This document shows, one piece after another, positions 1-11,451 of a stretch of DNA of 64,000 nucleotides. The stretch covers positions 744,001 to 808,000 of the forward strand of contig JACKQL020000006.1 of assembly GCA_018296165.2 (NCBI GenBank), written 5' to 3'. The first letter of the stretch is position 1. Each line of letters begins with the position of its first letter. The stretch comes from Termitomyces sp. T153. Lineage: Eukaryota > Basidiomycota > Agaricomycetes > Agaricales > Lyophyllaceae. Under the pieces are notes generated by a model. That model ran no database searches and was not told the DNA's origin. It saw only the letters and a list, made by a program, of their open reading frames with translations. Position numbers and translations under genes: made by a program.

Positions 1-1220
1 TGCGTAACCAGATGCGCCGGGCGTAAACACTAGGTAGATCAAAAACAGGATAGATTGAAGGTAAAGATGTAGTGCACCTTTGAACAATCACGTCGCTGTA
101 GGTCTGCTCCCTATGAGATTGAAATTCATACAAAACCAGTTGCCACGTACGGCAACAAGAGTTTGTGCCTAGCTCGAATCAATTCCAAAGGCTTCCTGAT
201 GTAGGACTTGGAATTACGCACCATAAGACTCCTAGTAATCGTGGTATCAGTGGCATGTATGATCCAGAGTGATTATGACGTACCAGACAGGAGATATGAA
301 AACGGAAAGGCCGTTCTCGGGGGATATGATGCAATAATGATATACCGCATGTGCCACAAAGATCGTGTCCAGTGTGTCTATGCACCTGCGGCCAGTTAGC
401 TCTCTAGAGGATTTCTGACTATGAACCACGGGCAAGCTCACCAAACGACGATAATCTAGTAGATACACATGTGAGAACTTTTGTACTGGAAAGAACGACG
501 TCAAATCACAAGGAGCTTTAACGAGCGAGGGTCATGAGACATCCTGAAGAAAGTGTACGTCTGGTTGCAGATTATTCCGTAGACGCTTTGGTATAAGATT
601 GAATTATGAGGAAGCTATAGTTCTTGCTGAGATGACACTCACGCAGCTATCACTAAACTCCCTATGAACCCCGTTCCCAAGGACGCTTTGATGGTTTTAC
701 TAGGAGGGATTGACATTTCGAATCTTCTCGGGATGAGCTTGCGCGGATGCCGGATACTTGGATACTTCATCCAGTCAAACACGGTATATAATAGGTTTCA
801 GAACATCAGATTGATTGTGTATAGACTTTAAAATAGACCTGCCGAATCATAATACATGATGAGTCTCATACGCATTCCAATTGGGACATACTCAGGTTCC
901 TTTCCCCTGTATCAGTCAAGCAGAAAACGGTGTAATCACTCCGTGGGCCTGGGCGATGCTATTTCCCATCCATATCTCGGCCCACAGTTCTCACGCTCCA
1001 TTAAATCTCTCACTGCCTAGGCTACAAGGGGCAGTCGTTGCCGGTTTGCGAAGACTGAAGTCTCGCGGTACTGCTCTGTCCCTCCACGTACTACACCAAA
1101 ACTTCCAAATCTACACTAAACGGCGTCGTCATAGCCATTGTTGTACTATCATATTTGCGGCGGAGTTTTTTCAACGTCTGGATCAAATATAACATGCTTT
1201 AATGTTCTGCGGGGTAACCC
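1..1220. other. Left edge, no gene recognised
   Basis: CpG dinucleotides occur at normal frequency, unlike most of the window. Open frames are short and overlap on both strands. I see no family motif, tRNA or repeat element that I can support. Confidence 0.5.
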
Positions 1221-1665
1221 TCAGGTATGGGGGTTACTGATATTCTCACGCGCCACAACTCGACAGATACCCATTCTCATGGGTGAGGGTGTGGTTAGTA
1301 GTCTGGCTTCAGCCCAAGTTCTAGATTTGTTATTCATATCCTGCATCAAAGGGTTGTCATTCCCAAGCTCTTCCATGGCAGCCAGGAGGTGTTCAATGTT
1401 GTCTATCAAGGCAACATTGGCAAGGTCAGGTAAGCTTATCTGTTGACGATCATTTATCTCTGGTCCTTGATTGTTTATCTCCAGCGCCTGATGATGAGCT
1501 GCCTCTGGCCCCTGATCTTGTGCATTGGGTACTGCATTGGCTTGTCATTGTGTTTATATGTGTTTGCCTGGCTCAATAGACTCCTGCACCTGCACTGCCC
1601 TTTGCACTTGTGACAGTGGAGGGTTTTCTGGGTCTGCCCTTGCAGTTGGTACTTCAACATGGCTG
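1221..1665 (-). CDS. Unrecognised open frame, probably a gene fragment
   Basis: Read on the minus strand, one frame stays open from about 1540 down to a stop at 1221. It encodes a Gln/Pro/Asn-rich linker and then a helix-like stretch (DLANVALIDNIEHLLAAMEE). The same frame is also open at about 1660-1565, but two stops lie between, so an intron or decay is needed to join the parts. I do not recognise the product. The amphipathic stretch resembles those in uncharacterised Agaricomycete repeat-associated proteins, but this is only an impression. CpG content is normal. It could be a chance open frame. Confidence 0.25.
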
Positions 1666-1865
1666 GATCTTCAGAATTGTGGGATTGGAGGAATGTCTGC
1701 TTGTAAGTCCGGCAATCCAGTGTCGCACCCTATCTAGAACAACACCAATCAGGATGAGGAAGCAACGCCAAGGCAGTAGGTACTCTCGAAAGGAGGTTGG
1801 GGATAGTATTTTCCAGAAATTCAAAGTCCATTTACCAGTAGCTAACTTTTTGATGAGCAAATCGA

Positions 1866-2140
1866 TGATTGCGCGCTGAACGAATAGATGATACGAATGG
1901 ATCATTGAGCGCTGAACGAATAGGATAGATGATACGAATGGATCATTGCGCGCTGAACGAATAGGATATTTGATACGAATAGATCATTGCGTGCTGAACG
2001 AAGAGATGATACGAATGGATGATTGCGTGCTGAACGAATAGGATAGATGATAAGAATGGATGATTGCGTGCTGAACGAATAGATGATACAAATGGATGAT
2101 TGCGCGCTGAACGAATGGAGATCGCGCGCTGAGCGACGCG
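1866..2140. repeat. Minisatellite with 36/41-bp units
   Basis: The core GCTGAACGAA recurs at 1874, 1911, 1952, 1993, 2029, 2070 and 2106, with a degenerate eighth copy at 2128. Spacing switches between 36-37 and 41 bp because a 5-bp GGATA segment is present or absent. Each unit also carries GATGATACGAATGGATGATTG-like sequence and a GCGCGC or GCGTGC core. CpG sites are retained. The long minus-strand open frame across it is a by-product of the repeat. Confidence 0.9.
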
Positions 2141-2409
2141 ACACGTGTTTCTGTGAAGTGTTACACACTATCATGAAGTGATCTACAGTAGTTAGTGTGG
2201 TCATCTGTGTACCTTTACACATGGGAATAACTACTGTGAGCGGCCTATTCCAGCTCATGGGAGTATCCGGTCCTCATCAAGGCTCCATGACTTGACTTCA
2301 TAGTGTTCTCGTGCCTAATAAAGTCCTGTGAGCCATCAAACCATCTGTTTCTGATCTAGTATCATGTGAAGCTTGCTCCAGTTGTTCTAGGCATCCATGG
2401 GAATACCAC

Positions 2410-2976
2410 TTATACAGTCAATTTCTGATTTAAGATGGTGTGAATGTCGCGGGTAAACCATTGACCTGACAAGTATGGCTGTTTATCTCATGCAGAGCTC
2501 CTCATTCACACCCTTGTCATGGCTTGTGTTTACTCTGAGGCTGCCGTGATTCATGGCTGACCGCGCTCCACTGTACTCCCTGACTGCCTATTTTTAAAAA
2601 ATCCATCTCCTGTGACAATTTTCAACGCCGCGCGGCACAGGTCTTGAAGGGGGTCCCATATCTTGATTGTACACATGCCTGCTTTGGAGCCGTGTACACA
2701 AACAATCAAATTCCCTTCACGGCTTCACGGCTCCCTCACGGCTTTGTCCTTTTGCCCAGCGAAATGCTACAACGCCTCATAAACAGCCTTTGGTTTCATA
2801 TCTTGATGGTTTCCATTGTCTCCTCGGCAGCAATGGACATCAACGATCATTTGTTCCATCTTGGAATTTCTGATCTAAGATGATGTGAAGGTACTCGACG
2901 TCGCGAGTGTGCACCATTGACTGACAAAGAATGCTGTTTATCCCCTTAGCATGCAGAGTTCCCTCGTTAAAACCCT
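2410..2976. repeat. Imperfect direct duplication, two units of about 110 bp
   Basis: The unit at about 2424-2515 (TTTCTGATTTAAGATGGTGT, then CCATTGACCTGACAA, then GCTGTTTATCTCATGCAGAG) returns at about 2865-2970 with substitutions and small indels. The copies are about 440 bp apart. Between them lies a short stretch repeating CACGGCT. I see no coding potential. It may be relics of an unidentified non-autonomous element. Confidence 0.65.
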
Positions 2977-3731
2977 TTTTTCATTGATATTCACAGTTCT
3001 ATAGTGGAAAGATCTCAAACATCTCAGTCGATCTTCGAGAAGGCTTCGAGTTAGTATCAAAACCTCCAATCTAGTCCATCTTCCAATGCTTTACCCGCGT
3101 TTTGACTCTTGGATTATGCATGTGTCACCGTTGTGGACAGCGTCCATCAGTAATCACAAACATTTCGTGATTTTTCCACTTTCATCCCCACAATGCTATC
3201 ACCACTCCTCTGATTCAACGAATTGATCTTCTTTGATGTCCGAGGAAAATACCCTCTGCTGAGTCTCATGAATGAATTGTTAACGCTGATTTTGCGCAAA
3301 CACAAAAACAGAGGCGCGAGTTTTGAAGGCGCCCAAATTCTTTCGGCCTGATTCATGGGTCCCGTGAAGATTGATACTACATTCTAGACATCCTCTCCAC
3401 TGTTACAGAGGACATCATCTCCCTCACCGGTCCCTATTTCTGCAGGACAAACTCCAAGTGAGGACTACCTCCGAGCTGCCAAAGTCCGCTCGTTTGAGAC
3501 CTCCTTTCATTACTGTAAATTTTCAATTTCCATCTGATTCCAAAGAGATAACAAGCTTATGAGATTAGATAGGTACCCTCAACTCCGTTCGCAGTTCTCG
3601 GAAATTTCCGATTGTCTGGAGTATTAAGAAATGTGAACGGAACAAACAGAACGAAGAATTGAGCACACCTGATTACCCACTGTCCAACAAGCTTCGTGTA
3701 TGAATAAGGGCTCATCAATCATCTGCAAATC
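2977..3731. other. Intergenic, upstream of the terpene cyclase
   Basis: No coding frame, repeat or RNA gene is supported. It would contain the promoter of the cyclase gene starting at 3732. I see no convincing TATA box. Confidence 0.5.
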
Positions 3732-5720
3732 GTGCTGACTATTCCTACCCTTGTGTTCTCCCGTATTGCAAGCAATATCCCTTGTTACCGAATTCTTTTT
3801 CCATATCCTTCTCGTATTTTTTCTGCCGGTTTACTACTTCAGAAAGCTTATCGAACTCTGTCAACATTAACTAGAACCGCCACAGATCGGATTTTGATGC
3901 AACCTGCTAGAAAAGTCGCTATCAAGGAAGCCGTGGAATTGCTCCTAGATGGTGTTGACTACCATCCTCCCACATCCGATAAGCAGTGCCAGACATCTTT
4001 GGCTGAAATCCTTCATTCAGAGTTTTCGGCGTATCGACACGACCCTGTGTGGTTCGAGACAGCTTGTTGTCATGCTGCCAAGATGGCAGAGGTGCGTTGT
4101 GCAGCATCTTTGTGATGGGGGCAGTCAGTAAAAGGGAATGGGGGAGGTGATACACCTGTCTCATCCTTGGAGTGGTCAATATACCTTAAAAAGTGACTGA
4201 AAACTGTAAGTCAGGAAATGCCAAAAACCATAGCCATCGAGCACATACCAAAAGTAAAATACCAATGAACACAAAAAGCCCAGCTGAAAGGAAAGCAGCC
4301 AGGAATGAGCGACCAATGACAAGGGAAACATAGAATAAAGATCACGCACTGATTGCCAATGGGTGGCAATGCTTGGCAGGTCCAGCTACTTGGCTACCCA
4401 AGTGTCTATTCTTGTAAAAATCCTTAAAACCCTTGGAAAATGACATCCCTACAACAAATCAACTGGGAAAAGTTTGGAACCTATGTCAGGCAAGGTAATG
4501 AAAGAAGGGGAAGCCATAAGCAGAGAGAGCCAAGGAGAAAAAGATTAAAAACCAGCAATAATAGGGCCAAAAACCAGTTAATGGTAAACCAGCCTACAAC
4601 ATACCTGACTAGCCACAAAAACACACAGATAGAACATTGGTCTGTGTGCCAACAATGGGCTATAAAAGGAGGAGGATTTTAAAGGAAAAAGACAGGCAAT
4701 CTATGTACCATGGCTCAGAATTCCCCAGGAAGCAGAGTTCTTAGGTCTATGAGTATACTAGTTGCTTCAGGACCTAGTAAATATACTATTGAGCCCATTC
4801 TTTAGTGCAAGACCATCTCAAACTTTTGAATAAAATCATTAAAATATAATTCAACTTTCTATTGGATTCTACATGAGCTTGAGTGTAACAAAGCCTCCAA
4901 AATCTGTGAAGTAGAAGGTTTGATGAGTTGATCTGATCAATCAGCAAAGTCAAACTTACCATTTCACATCAATACCATGACTCAAGTGTCAGACTTGTTA
5001 TCAGCACCATTTGCATGGTGCTCAAGTCCAAACAGCTCAATTCACATGGTACAGTCTTCCCTGACCAGGTTTCTCATACATTGAAACCCCATTCTATAGG
5101 TTCATTCTATACTTAGGATGACTTCTGTCATGAGTTTCTATTGTTGATGGAAAATTTTCAACACTCCGTACTCACAGGAAATCAGGATCAAATCATTTTG
5201 CACAGCTTTCATGACCAACTTTGCAATATGTACCTCCACTGGAATACCATCTCAGCAAATTCCAATTGTTTCTTCAGCAATGGAATATGTCACTGGTTGT
5301 GCTCTGGAGGACATGCAATCTGTCCACAACATGAAGACTTTGTTGAACACCCAATCCTGGCCTGATTATCTCCGCAATAAGACCAGGATTGCAGCAGCAT
5401 ATGCTTTCATGATCTTTTCTCATAGCCCTGAGTACAAAGTGTCAGATTTCATCCAGACTATTGGGGACATCATGATCTTCAGTAATCTGTCAAATGATGT
5501 TTTATTGTATGTAGAATCCTGCAATCCTTGAATGTTCTCATCTACCTCAATGATGAAGGTTCTATAAAGAGGAGATAGCTGGCAACCAGAAACTATATCC
5601 ACAACAGGGCACACATTGAATGTGAGGCACACTATTTACACAATCATAGCATACATAAGAGATCCACTGAATTGTGTATCCAGGGCATTATTCCAGACAG
5701 CTAGAAACAAGAATAGCAGG
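3732..5720 (+). pseudogene. Trichodiene-synthase-like sesquiterpene cyclase, decayed
   Basis: Class I terpene cyclases of this family ionise farnesyl diphosphate through an Asp-rich motif and an NSE triad binding Mg2+. Exon 1 (ATG at 3732 or, closer to usual family length, 3897) runs to 4091 and ends KMAE before a GTGCGT splice site; VDYHPP fits the family N-terminus. Later exons are recognisable at about 5085-5640: a DD pair at 5117-5122, SAMEYVTGCALE, DYLRNKTRIAAAYAF, and the NSE region NDVL-L-FYKEEIAGN. A 52-nt intron (5507-5558) splits the NSE motif at the same codon that should be Ser but now reads TTG (Leu). The exon expected after KMAE is missing, and about 1 kb of unrelated A-rich DNA sits there. 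In-frame stops follow after 5590. The family call is firm for the NSE part; the exon 1 link rests on position and phase. Confidence 0.75.
4092..5080. other. A-rich unclassified insert within the cyclase gene
   Basis: This stretch sits where the second cyclase exon should be. It is purine/A-rich with almost no CpG. It has a TATAAAAGGAGG sequence at about 4661 followed by a short frame from the ATG at about 4711 that codes for nothing recognisable. I could not find clear terminal repeats or a target duplication. It could be a worn insertion or an intron that has grown. Confidence 0.35.
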
Positions 5721-6751
5721 CAAAGATTATGATGGTTGAGCCAGCAGGATGTTCTGAGAACAATGCCAGATGACAGAGGCAGTAGCATCACACAAGAAGT
5801 GATGACCATAGGCATGGTGCAGCAGGAAAGGATATTTTTGGTGCATCCAATCACAAGAGTAGCACATAGTCCTAAGGCCATCAACAGGGAATCTTCCACA
5901 ATGCTTCCCATTACTTCAATACTATATGTAGCATGTCTATTTATTTAGTATGAGTAGACTCAACTACCACTGAAGCTTTTTCACAGAGTTATCATCCATA
6001 CTGTCAATGTTACAGCTGCAGAGTCTTCAGTTTCACATATACATCTGTCTATGTGTCAATGGATGACTCCTGGAAAATTGGCCATACTCTATAATGAGAA
6101 TCTTAAGAAACTGGGTTCCATCAATCCTTATGTAGCTTTCTTCTAAGTCCTTTCAGTTTTGTTGTTGACTATATATTGCTTATGCAAACAATGCAGATAG
6201 GAGAATTGAGACTAGAAAAGGTTGTCCTGTTAGAAACACAGTTCAATGGGTGACAAATCAATAAGTCATTAATTCAATGTACAATTGACAGCCCTTACTG
6301 TACCCAACAGAGTGGCCAGTCTACACATAGAAGAACTATGTCAGGATTGGGATCAAGCTTGTATGTACAGTAGTCAGACACTTTGAGTTCAGCATATGAT
6401 TTACACTGGGTGCTGAAGGTAATGGCAAGTTAATTGATGAAGAGGAGACAAATAATGAGGAGGGTGATTGGTAATGAGGATAGGAACATCAATGTTGATG
6501 GTTACTTTGTTATTTTGTTGCATTGTTACAACCAGCACATCAACATGTCCTAAATGTGGTTGCAAAGCATGAGTCAAAAGTAGTGGTTGCATAGAATGAC
6601 CCATATAATTATGTGGTGACTTCTTGATTGATCTAACATTTGGAAACTCCTTGAGTTAGACTTTGGTATTAAAGTAGACCTCAGAACATCCATGCCACTG
6701 GCAGTTCTTTGTGACATTGACAATTGGATAATGTATCAACATTCCAAGAGC
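5721..6751. other. Spacer between two convergent genes, no gene seen
   Basis: CpG-poor, T-rich sequence between the 3' ends of the cyclase and the reductase. Only short, unconvincing open frames. No transposon motif recognised. Confidence 0.5.
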
Positions 6752-9700
6752 TCAAGATAAATAACCATGTCCATGCCAATATTTTACCCACCACTTCACA
6801 TCATTATCATTAATGCTGTTCATGTGAGCTGGATGCATTGTCAAGCTCAACTTCTGAATATTTTGAAGGGAAAATGTCCTTGGTGATGACTTCCATGCTG
6901 CATATCGATGTAGAAAAGCAATAATTCTCATCACAGGCTAAGGTGTCTATCAGCTACAAAGCTGGGTCAAGAAAGAGTTACTAACAGTGGTCACAAAACT
7001 CTCTGCAGCTGCTCTCTTTGCATGTTCTTCAAATCTTGAGATCCAATATTCAACAGGCACTACCTGTAATTCAAGGCCTAGAATTTCCCTAATTTCAGAA
7101 ACAATATTGCTGATGATAATTTTATGATCCACAGGGAATGGGTGAATGATATTAAAGATGCTGGGTAGAGGGGTTTCAGAGACAGACAAAGCAACATCAA
7201 CAACTGCAGCTGCAGCTAAGTCTCCTGGGAGCCATGCAGCATTCTGTATGAAATCCAGATAAGAAATGTCAATATTAAAGTCAAATTGAGACATACCCCC
7301 TCAAGGTCTGGAATCATGCCTAGTGTAACACTTGATCTCACAAGCATTGGTAACCAATCAGTTATGGGCCATGATCCCTTGGGGTGGCCACCACAAATCT
7401 GCCCAAATCTGAGTGATGTTGCATGCAAGCCACTCTTTTTCAGAAGCTGTGAGGCAGGATTAGTAATTCTTCATCTTCAACAAGATGAATTGAATAACCA
7501 ACCCTTTCAACAATATATTTTGCTTCTCCATACCCACTCCCAAGTGCATAGGAAATATTTTCAGGTATGTCTTCGGGAACTGGCCCACATGAGTCATCCC
7601 ATGATTGAATTGATGCAACGGTGGAAATGAATACAAATCGAGCACGGAAGACATTTGGGCTTTGTCTGATGAGATCAATGAGGTTCCGTGAACTCTTGAT
7701 AGCCCATTCAAAAGAAGGAAGGGACATATTGAAGTCCACCTGCCATGCATTATGAATAAGGATGTCAATAGAAAATGAGATCTAACATCAGATTAGCTTG
7801 GGTAGAAATAGCTTAGCATAATGATTACCTCCTCATATAGTTGCTTGTCCAACCCCAAATCACATCTGGTTGAATCCCCACAAAGCATCACCAACTTGCT
7901 GCTTCCAAGTAGATCAAGATCAAGGCCAATATCTTCAAACCTTCCTATGTGTCGAGTTTGCAGGTCACCACCACCTCGATTCAAGGCATAAACTTTGCCT
8001 ATGTGGTTGTTCTCTAACAGCCTCGCGAGGATTTGACTACCAAGCTGACCTGTTGAACCTGTCAATAAGACAACCAAGCCTGAGGTTTGTGACGAAGGCG
8101 AAGCAGAATTTCCTGGTAGTGAGGGATGGAAGTCTCCACCATATTTCATGATGAGTCTCTCAATTGTGCTGACTCGTTCATCTGATTCAAACTTCCTCAG
8201 TTGCAAAGCCACTATATAGTTAGAAATTCCTTTAATGGTTGGTATGCTGGAAACCAAATCTTGCTTGACATTTGGGGATAACATTTCAAGTGATGAATTT
8301 CCCGACATTCTCATGGCATTGATGATCCGGAGACGCAGAGTAGAGGCACTCAAGCTGTATCATAAGATAATAAGCTACCGTGATGCATATAACAGATGGG
8401 AACCCACCTATCAAAACCCTGCTGGAAAACGTCAAGATCTGGAGAAAAATACTTCTTCGATGTGATTTCGGATGCTTGTTGCATGATCCAGTTTTGGACG
8501 TCAGTGACATCCCAAGAGACAGGACACGAAACTTCGGTGTCAATGCTCATGTTCCTATTCTCATATCTATGGATACAGGTGTTTGAGGCAGATCCAAGAA
8601 TATCAACTCAACCACTTACAGTGCTGATATTTCACTGTCATATAATTCCAAGGCTGCCCTTCGCAGTATGGTTCCATCGATTGCATAAGGAACCGGTTTA
8701 TCTTGAGAAGTGAACAGAATCATCTCTTGGTATATTCTACTGGAAGTAGGTGCTTGTGCGTTAGCGTCTTCTATCATTGGCCTAGTCACGTCGGATTAAT
8801 TCTTATTGAAAAGATGAGGAACAAACCAACTCACCAAATTTGAGTACGCAGCAGTGCTAGTTTACTTGGATCTGTCATGTGTTTGACCTCAGGTGGTACT
8901 CGAAGTTCAATCAGAACTCCGGTTTGACTATGCCTTCTACAAAAGACGATGGCATTCTGGACCCTGTAGAAACACTGTAAGAATCGCGTTAATTCCAAGA
9001 GCTCGTGTAACTATAGACTCACAGAGGGTGAGTCGTGATAACAACTTCTACTGGACTCAGTATAGTTGTCCCGCTAGATTCATGGACAATGACATTGTCC
9101 AGACATTTAATGCTATGTAGCAGTGGAAGTGAGAAAGAAGGCATAAGACACATCAATAGACTGACATCTTCCACAAGTCTTTTTTCGTGGGGTGAGGCCT
9201 GAAAATATCTCCCGTTGCGTACCCTTTCGTGTCTGCCAAATTAAGTACGGCTGGTTCATACACTTCTGTTGCCTAAACGATGACGAAATTCGTATGTGAT
9301 TGAAATCATTAGGAAAATGAAAACATACCAGAAACTGGCATTCAAATGTATTGCTACCTCGTGGAACCCATCTAATACTAGTGTGTTGGTAGAACCTAAC
9401 ATACTCCCAGTTCGTCTCGTCACCAGCGACCGGTGTCAGGCATGTTGGGAAACCGATTTCCGTTCCCCCATAGATTGTATGAATGCGTACACCTGCATTT
9501 ACAAGATATTCACCAGTCTCAGGAAGTAAAGTCCCGCCATCATAGCACTTTAAACTAGCTTAGTAAGATATTCACCATTGATGAAAAAAAAAAACCAACA
9601 AGAAATTCGAGGCTTTTCAAGTAAGCGAGGGAATCTGGCAAGGCTACCCAAGCCTGAATGAATGAGGGTATAACGAAGATCGCATTCGACTTGGTCAGCA

Positions 9701-10641
9701 TTGCATGTTCGAGAGATGTTTCAGGAGAAGAGACTATCGGTGTTGTCATGTCTTGCGGAGGGAAAACGGCGTTTGCAACAACATCGTACACCGCAGTAAA
9801 GAGTTGTAAATTGATACCGGCAGCATGATATACTGGAAGTGACATGCTACTGATAACCAAGGGAGAAACGTGATCACTAAGTTCGGCTTCATAAATGGAA
9901 GATCAGAGCAAGATCGATCTATCCGTTCCTAACAACTTACAGGACAGGCGGCTTTGGATCCAATAACGGTGAGTTAATGGAATAGCCCTAGGAGACCCGG
10001 TGCTGCCACAGGAGTGCAGAATCATGCATATATCAGTGGCAGATAGTCGTCTAGGGGGATCAGGATAGCGCTGAAATGGATGTGCGGCTGCTTCATAAGC
10101 CAGTCGAGGATATACGATTGAAATTGAGGGGATTTCCTCGATAAGGACTTCATAGCAATCAGAAAGTGAGGTATTCACGGCCGCAATGACGAAGGGGAGT
10201 AGGGAATTATTTATCAGAAGGCGATGACAAGCGACCTTCTCCAACATGCACGCTACGGATGATGCTGTGTTCCGAGGAGAGATTGGGAATGGCTAAGGGA
10301 AAATGTCCAAGATTAACGTATAAAATGGCAATTAACTATGGTCAAATCCTTACCACAAAGCCAGCAACAATCAATCCTGCGATTACGACATTGTATAGGA
10401 TAGTGTCCGTCTCAGCCAGAATTCCAACAACGTCGCCATCAAGGCCAGAACGATTGGGCCGCAATGCGTGCGCAACACGATGGGCTGCCCTTCCGAACTC
10501 AAGGTGTGTAATGGTCTTAATCGATCCACCATCACCAGCGAAAACGTAGAAGGGCTGATCTGGATTGTTCCTCATGTTGAAGTCGATTACGTCGGGTAAA
10601 AACAAGTTCTGGTCACGAGGCAGACGTACCGGAGGCGACAT
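6752..10641 (-). CDS. NRPS-like adenylate-forming reductase (A-T-R)
   Basis: Such enzymes activate a carboxylic acid as acyl-AMP, load it on a phosphopantetheine arm and release it by NADPH-dependent reduction, usually as the aldehyde. Order on the minus strand: N-terminus from 10641; core motif ILHSCGSTGSPRAI (about 10000); MSLPVYHAAG; IHTIYGGTEIGFPT (about 9450); YATGDIFRPHPTK (about 9215); ILRRAALELY; carrier domain DVFQQGFDSLSAS, whose Ser codon is split by a 53-nt intron (8355-8407); reductase LLTGSTGQLGSQI (about 8050), SGYGEAKY (about 7525) and the C-terminal DVKWWVKYW. At least ten introns of 48-70 nt can be placed, e.g. 10293-10353 and one ending near 6938. The product is about 1,000 residues, normal for the family. 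One splice junction near 9850-9945 does not resolve in frame, so full function is not proven. The substrate cannot be told. It lies tail to tail with a broken terpene cyclase. Confidence 0.9.
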
Positions 10642-10707
10642 CGCAAGGTGTTAGGTGAATCAGAGATTGAGAAAAACTTGATCTTTATGACAAGGCGCGG
10701 GATAGCT

Positions 10708-10717
10708 CATATATAAG
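10708..10717 (-). promoter_or_regulatory. Probable TATA box of the reductase gene
   Basis: On the minus strand this reads CTTATATATG, about 67 bp upstream of the proposed ATG at 10641. That spacing suits a fungal core promoter. It is the only such motif in the 150 bp upstream. Confidence 0.5.
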
Positions 10718-11202
10718 TCAATCTGCACGAATAATTGTCTTTGTACCTGCCAATCGTGCACAACTCGTCTCACGAGGACCGAACCAAATTGCTGTGGCCT
10801 GAGAATCTCCGAGAAGCGAGGAGCCCGATATGAACAGGGTGCGGGGATGTTGTCTCATTCCCAATTTGGACTAATTATGACGGACACGTCCACGGCACAA
10901 TCACGGCATCCCAAGCGGCAGGTTGACGGCAGGATTCGGCATAAGTCAAATGCATATGTTGACAGTAGGCAATATATGTATGGATTAGAGAATGTGAATG
11001 AAATACATCATTGGAGTAAAAATGTTATGATGTTTGTGGAACTTGGAAGGAGATAGGTATATATTGAGGGGCTGGATACTGGGGTAATTGTCGAGGTCTG
11101 CAAGGAGAGTTGCCATGGGCATCAAATGTGATTGTTGTGCATCTGGAAGGCTGTCTGTAAACGACCTCACTGTGAACCTAATGGACAGGATAAAATATAC
11201 TT
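10718..11202. other. Intergenic, transition from CpG-normal to CpG-poor DNA
   Basis: CpG is frequent to about 10940 and then nearly disappears. No gene recognised. A 61-residue minus frame at 10985-11170 has no support. Confidence 0.45.
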
Positions 11203-11297
11203 CATTTGCTAATGGTTAGGATACAATTCGTAGGTAGTTTATCTAAATCCTCACCTTTGTTTGCTAATGGTTAGGATGAGCAAATGAAGGTGAGATG
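11203..11297. repeat. Short direct repeat with an adjoining hairpin
   Basis: TTTGCTAATGGTTAGGAT occurs at 11205-11222 and again at 11260-11277. Around the second copy, CTCACCTTTGTTTGCT (11250-11265) is nearly inverted as AGCAAATGAAGGTGAG (11279-11294). This could be the end of a small inverted-repeat element, but no partner end was found. Confidence 0.5.
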
Positions 11298-11451
11298 GAA
11301 AACTTTTTTGGCTGCACTCATGTGAGTGTGCTGCAAGTGCCACTTGTGTGATGCAAAGGTGAGGTTTGCATCATCAAAACATCATTGAAAACATTGTAAG
11401 TTGCTGTGCACGCTTACACCCCTCCCCTCTCCGAAACATTCTGTTACTATG

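Noticed and set aside
1902..2258. Minus-strand open frame of 118 residues
   Set aside because: It runs through the minisatellite, and its SARN/SFSAQ repeats are only a translation of the repeat unit.
4640..4806. TATAAAAGG followed by a short frame as a small gene
   Set aside because: Only 32 codons, no motif, inside an unclassified A-rich insert.
7870..8465. Plus-strand frames within the reductase gene
   Set aside because: Minus-strand carrier and reductase motifs with proper splice sites explain this stretch.
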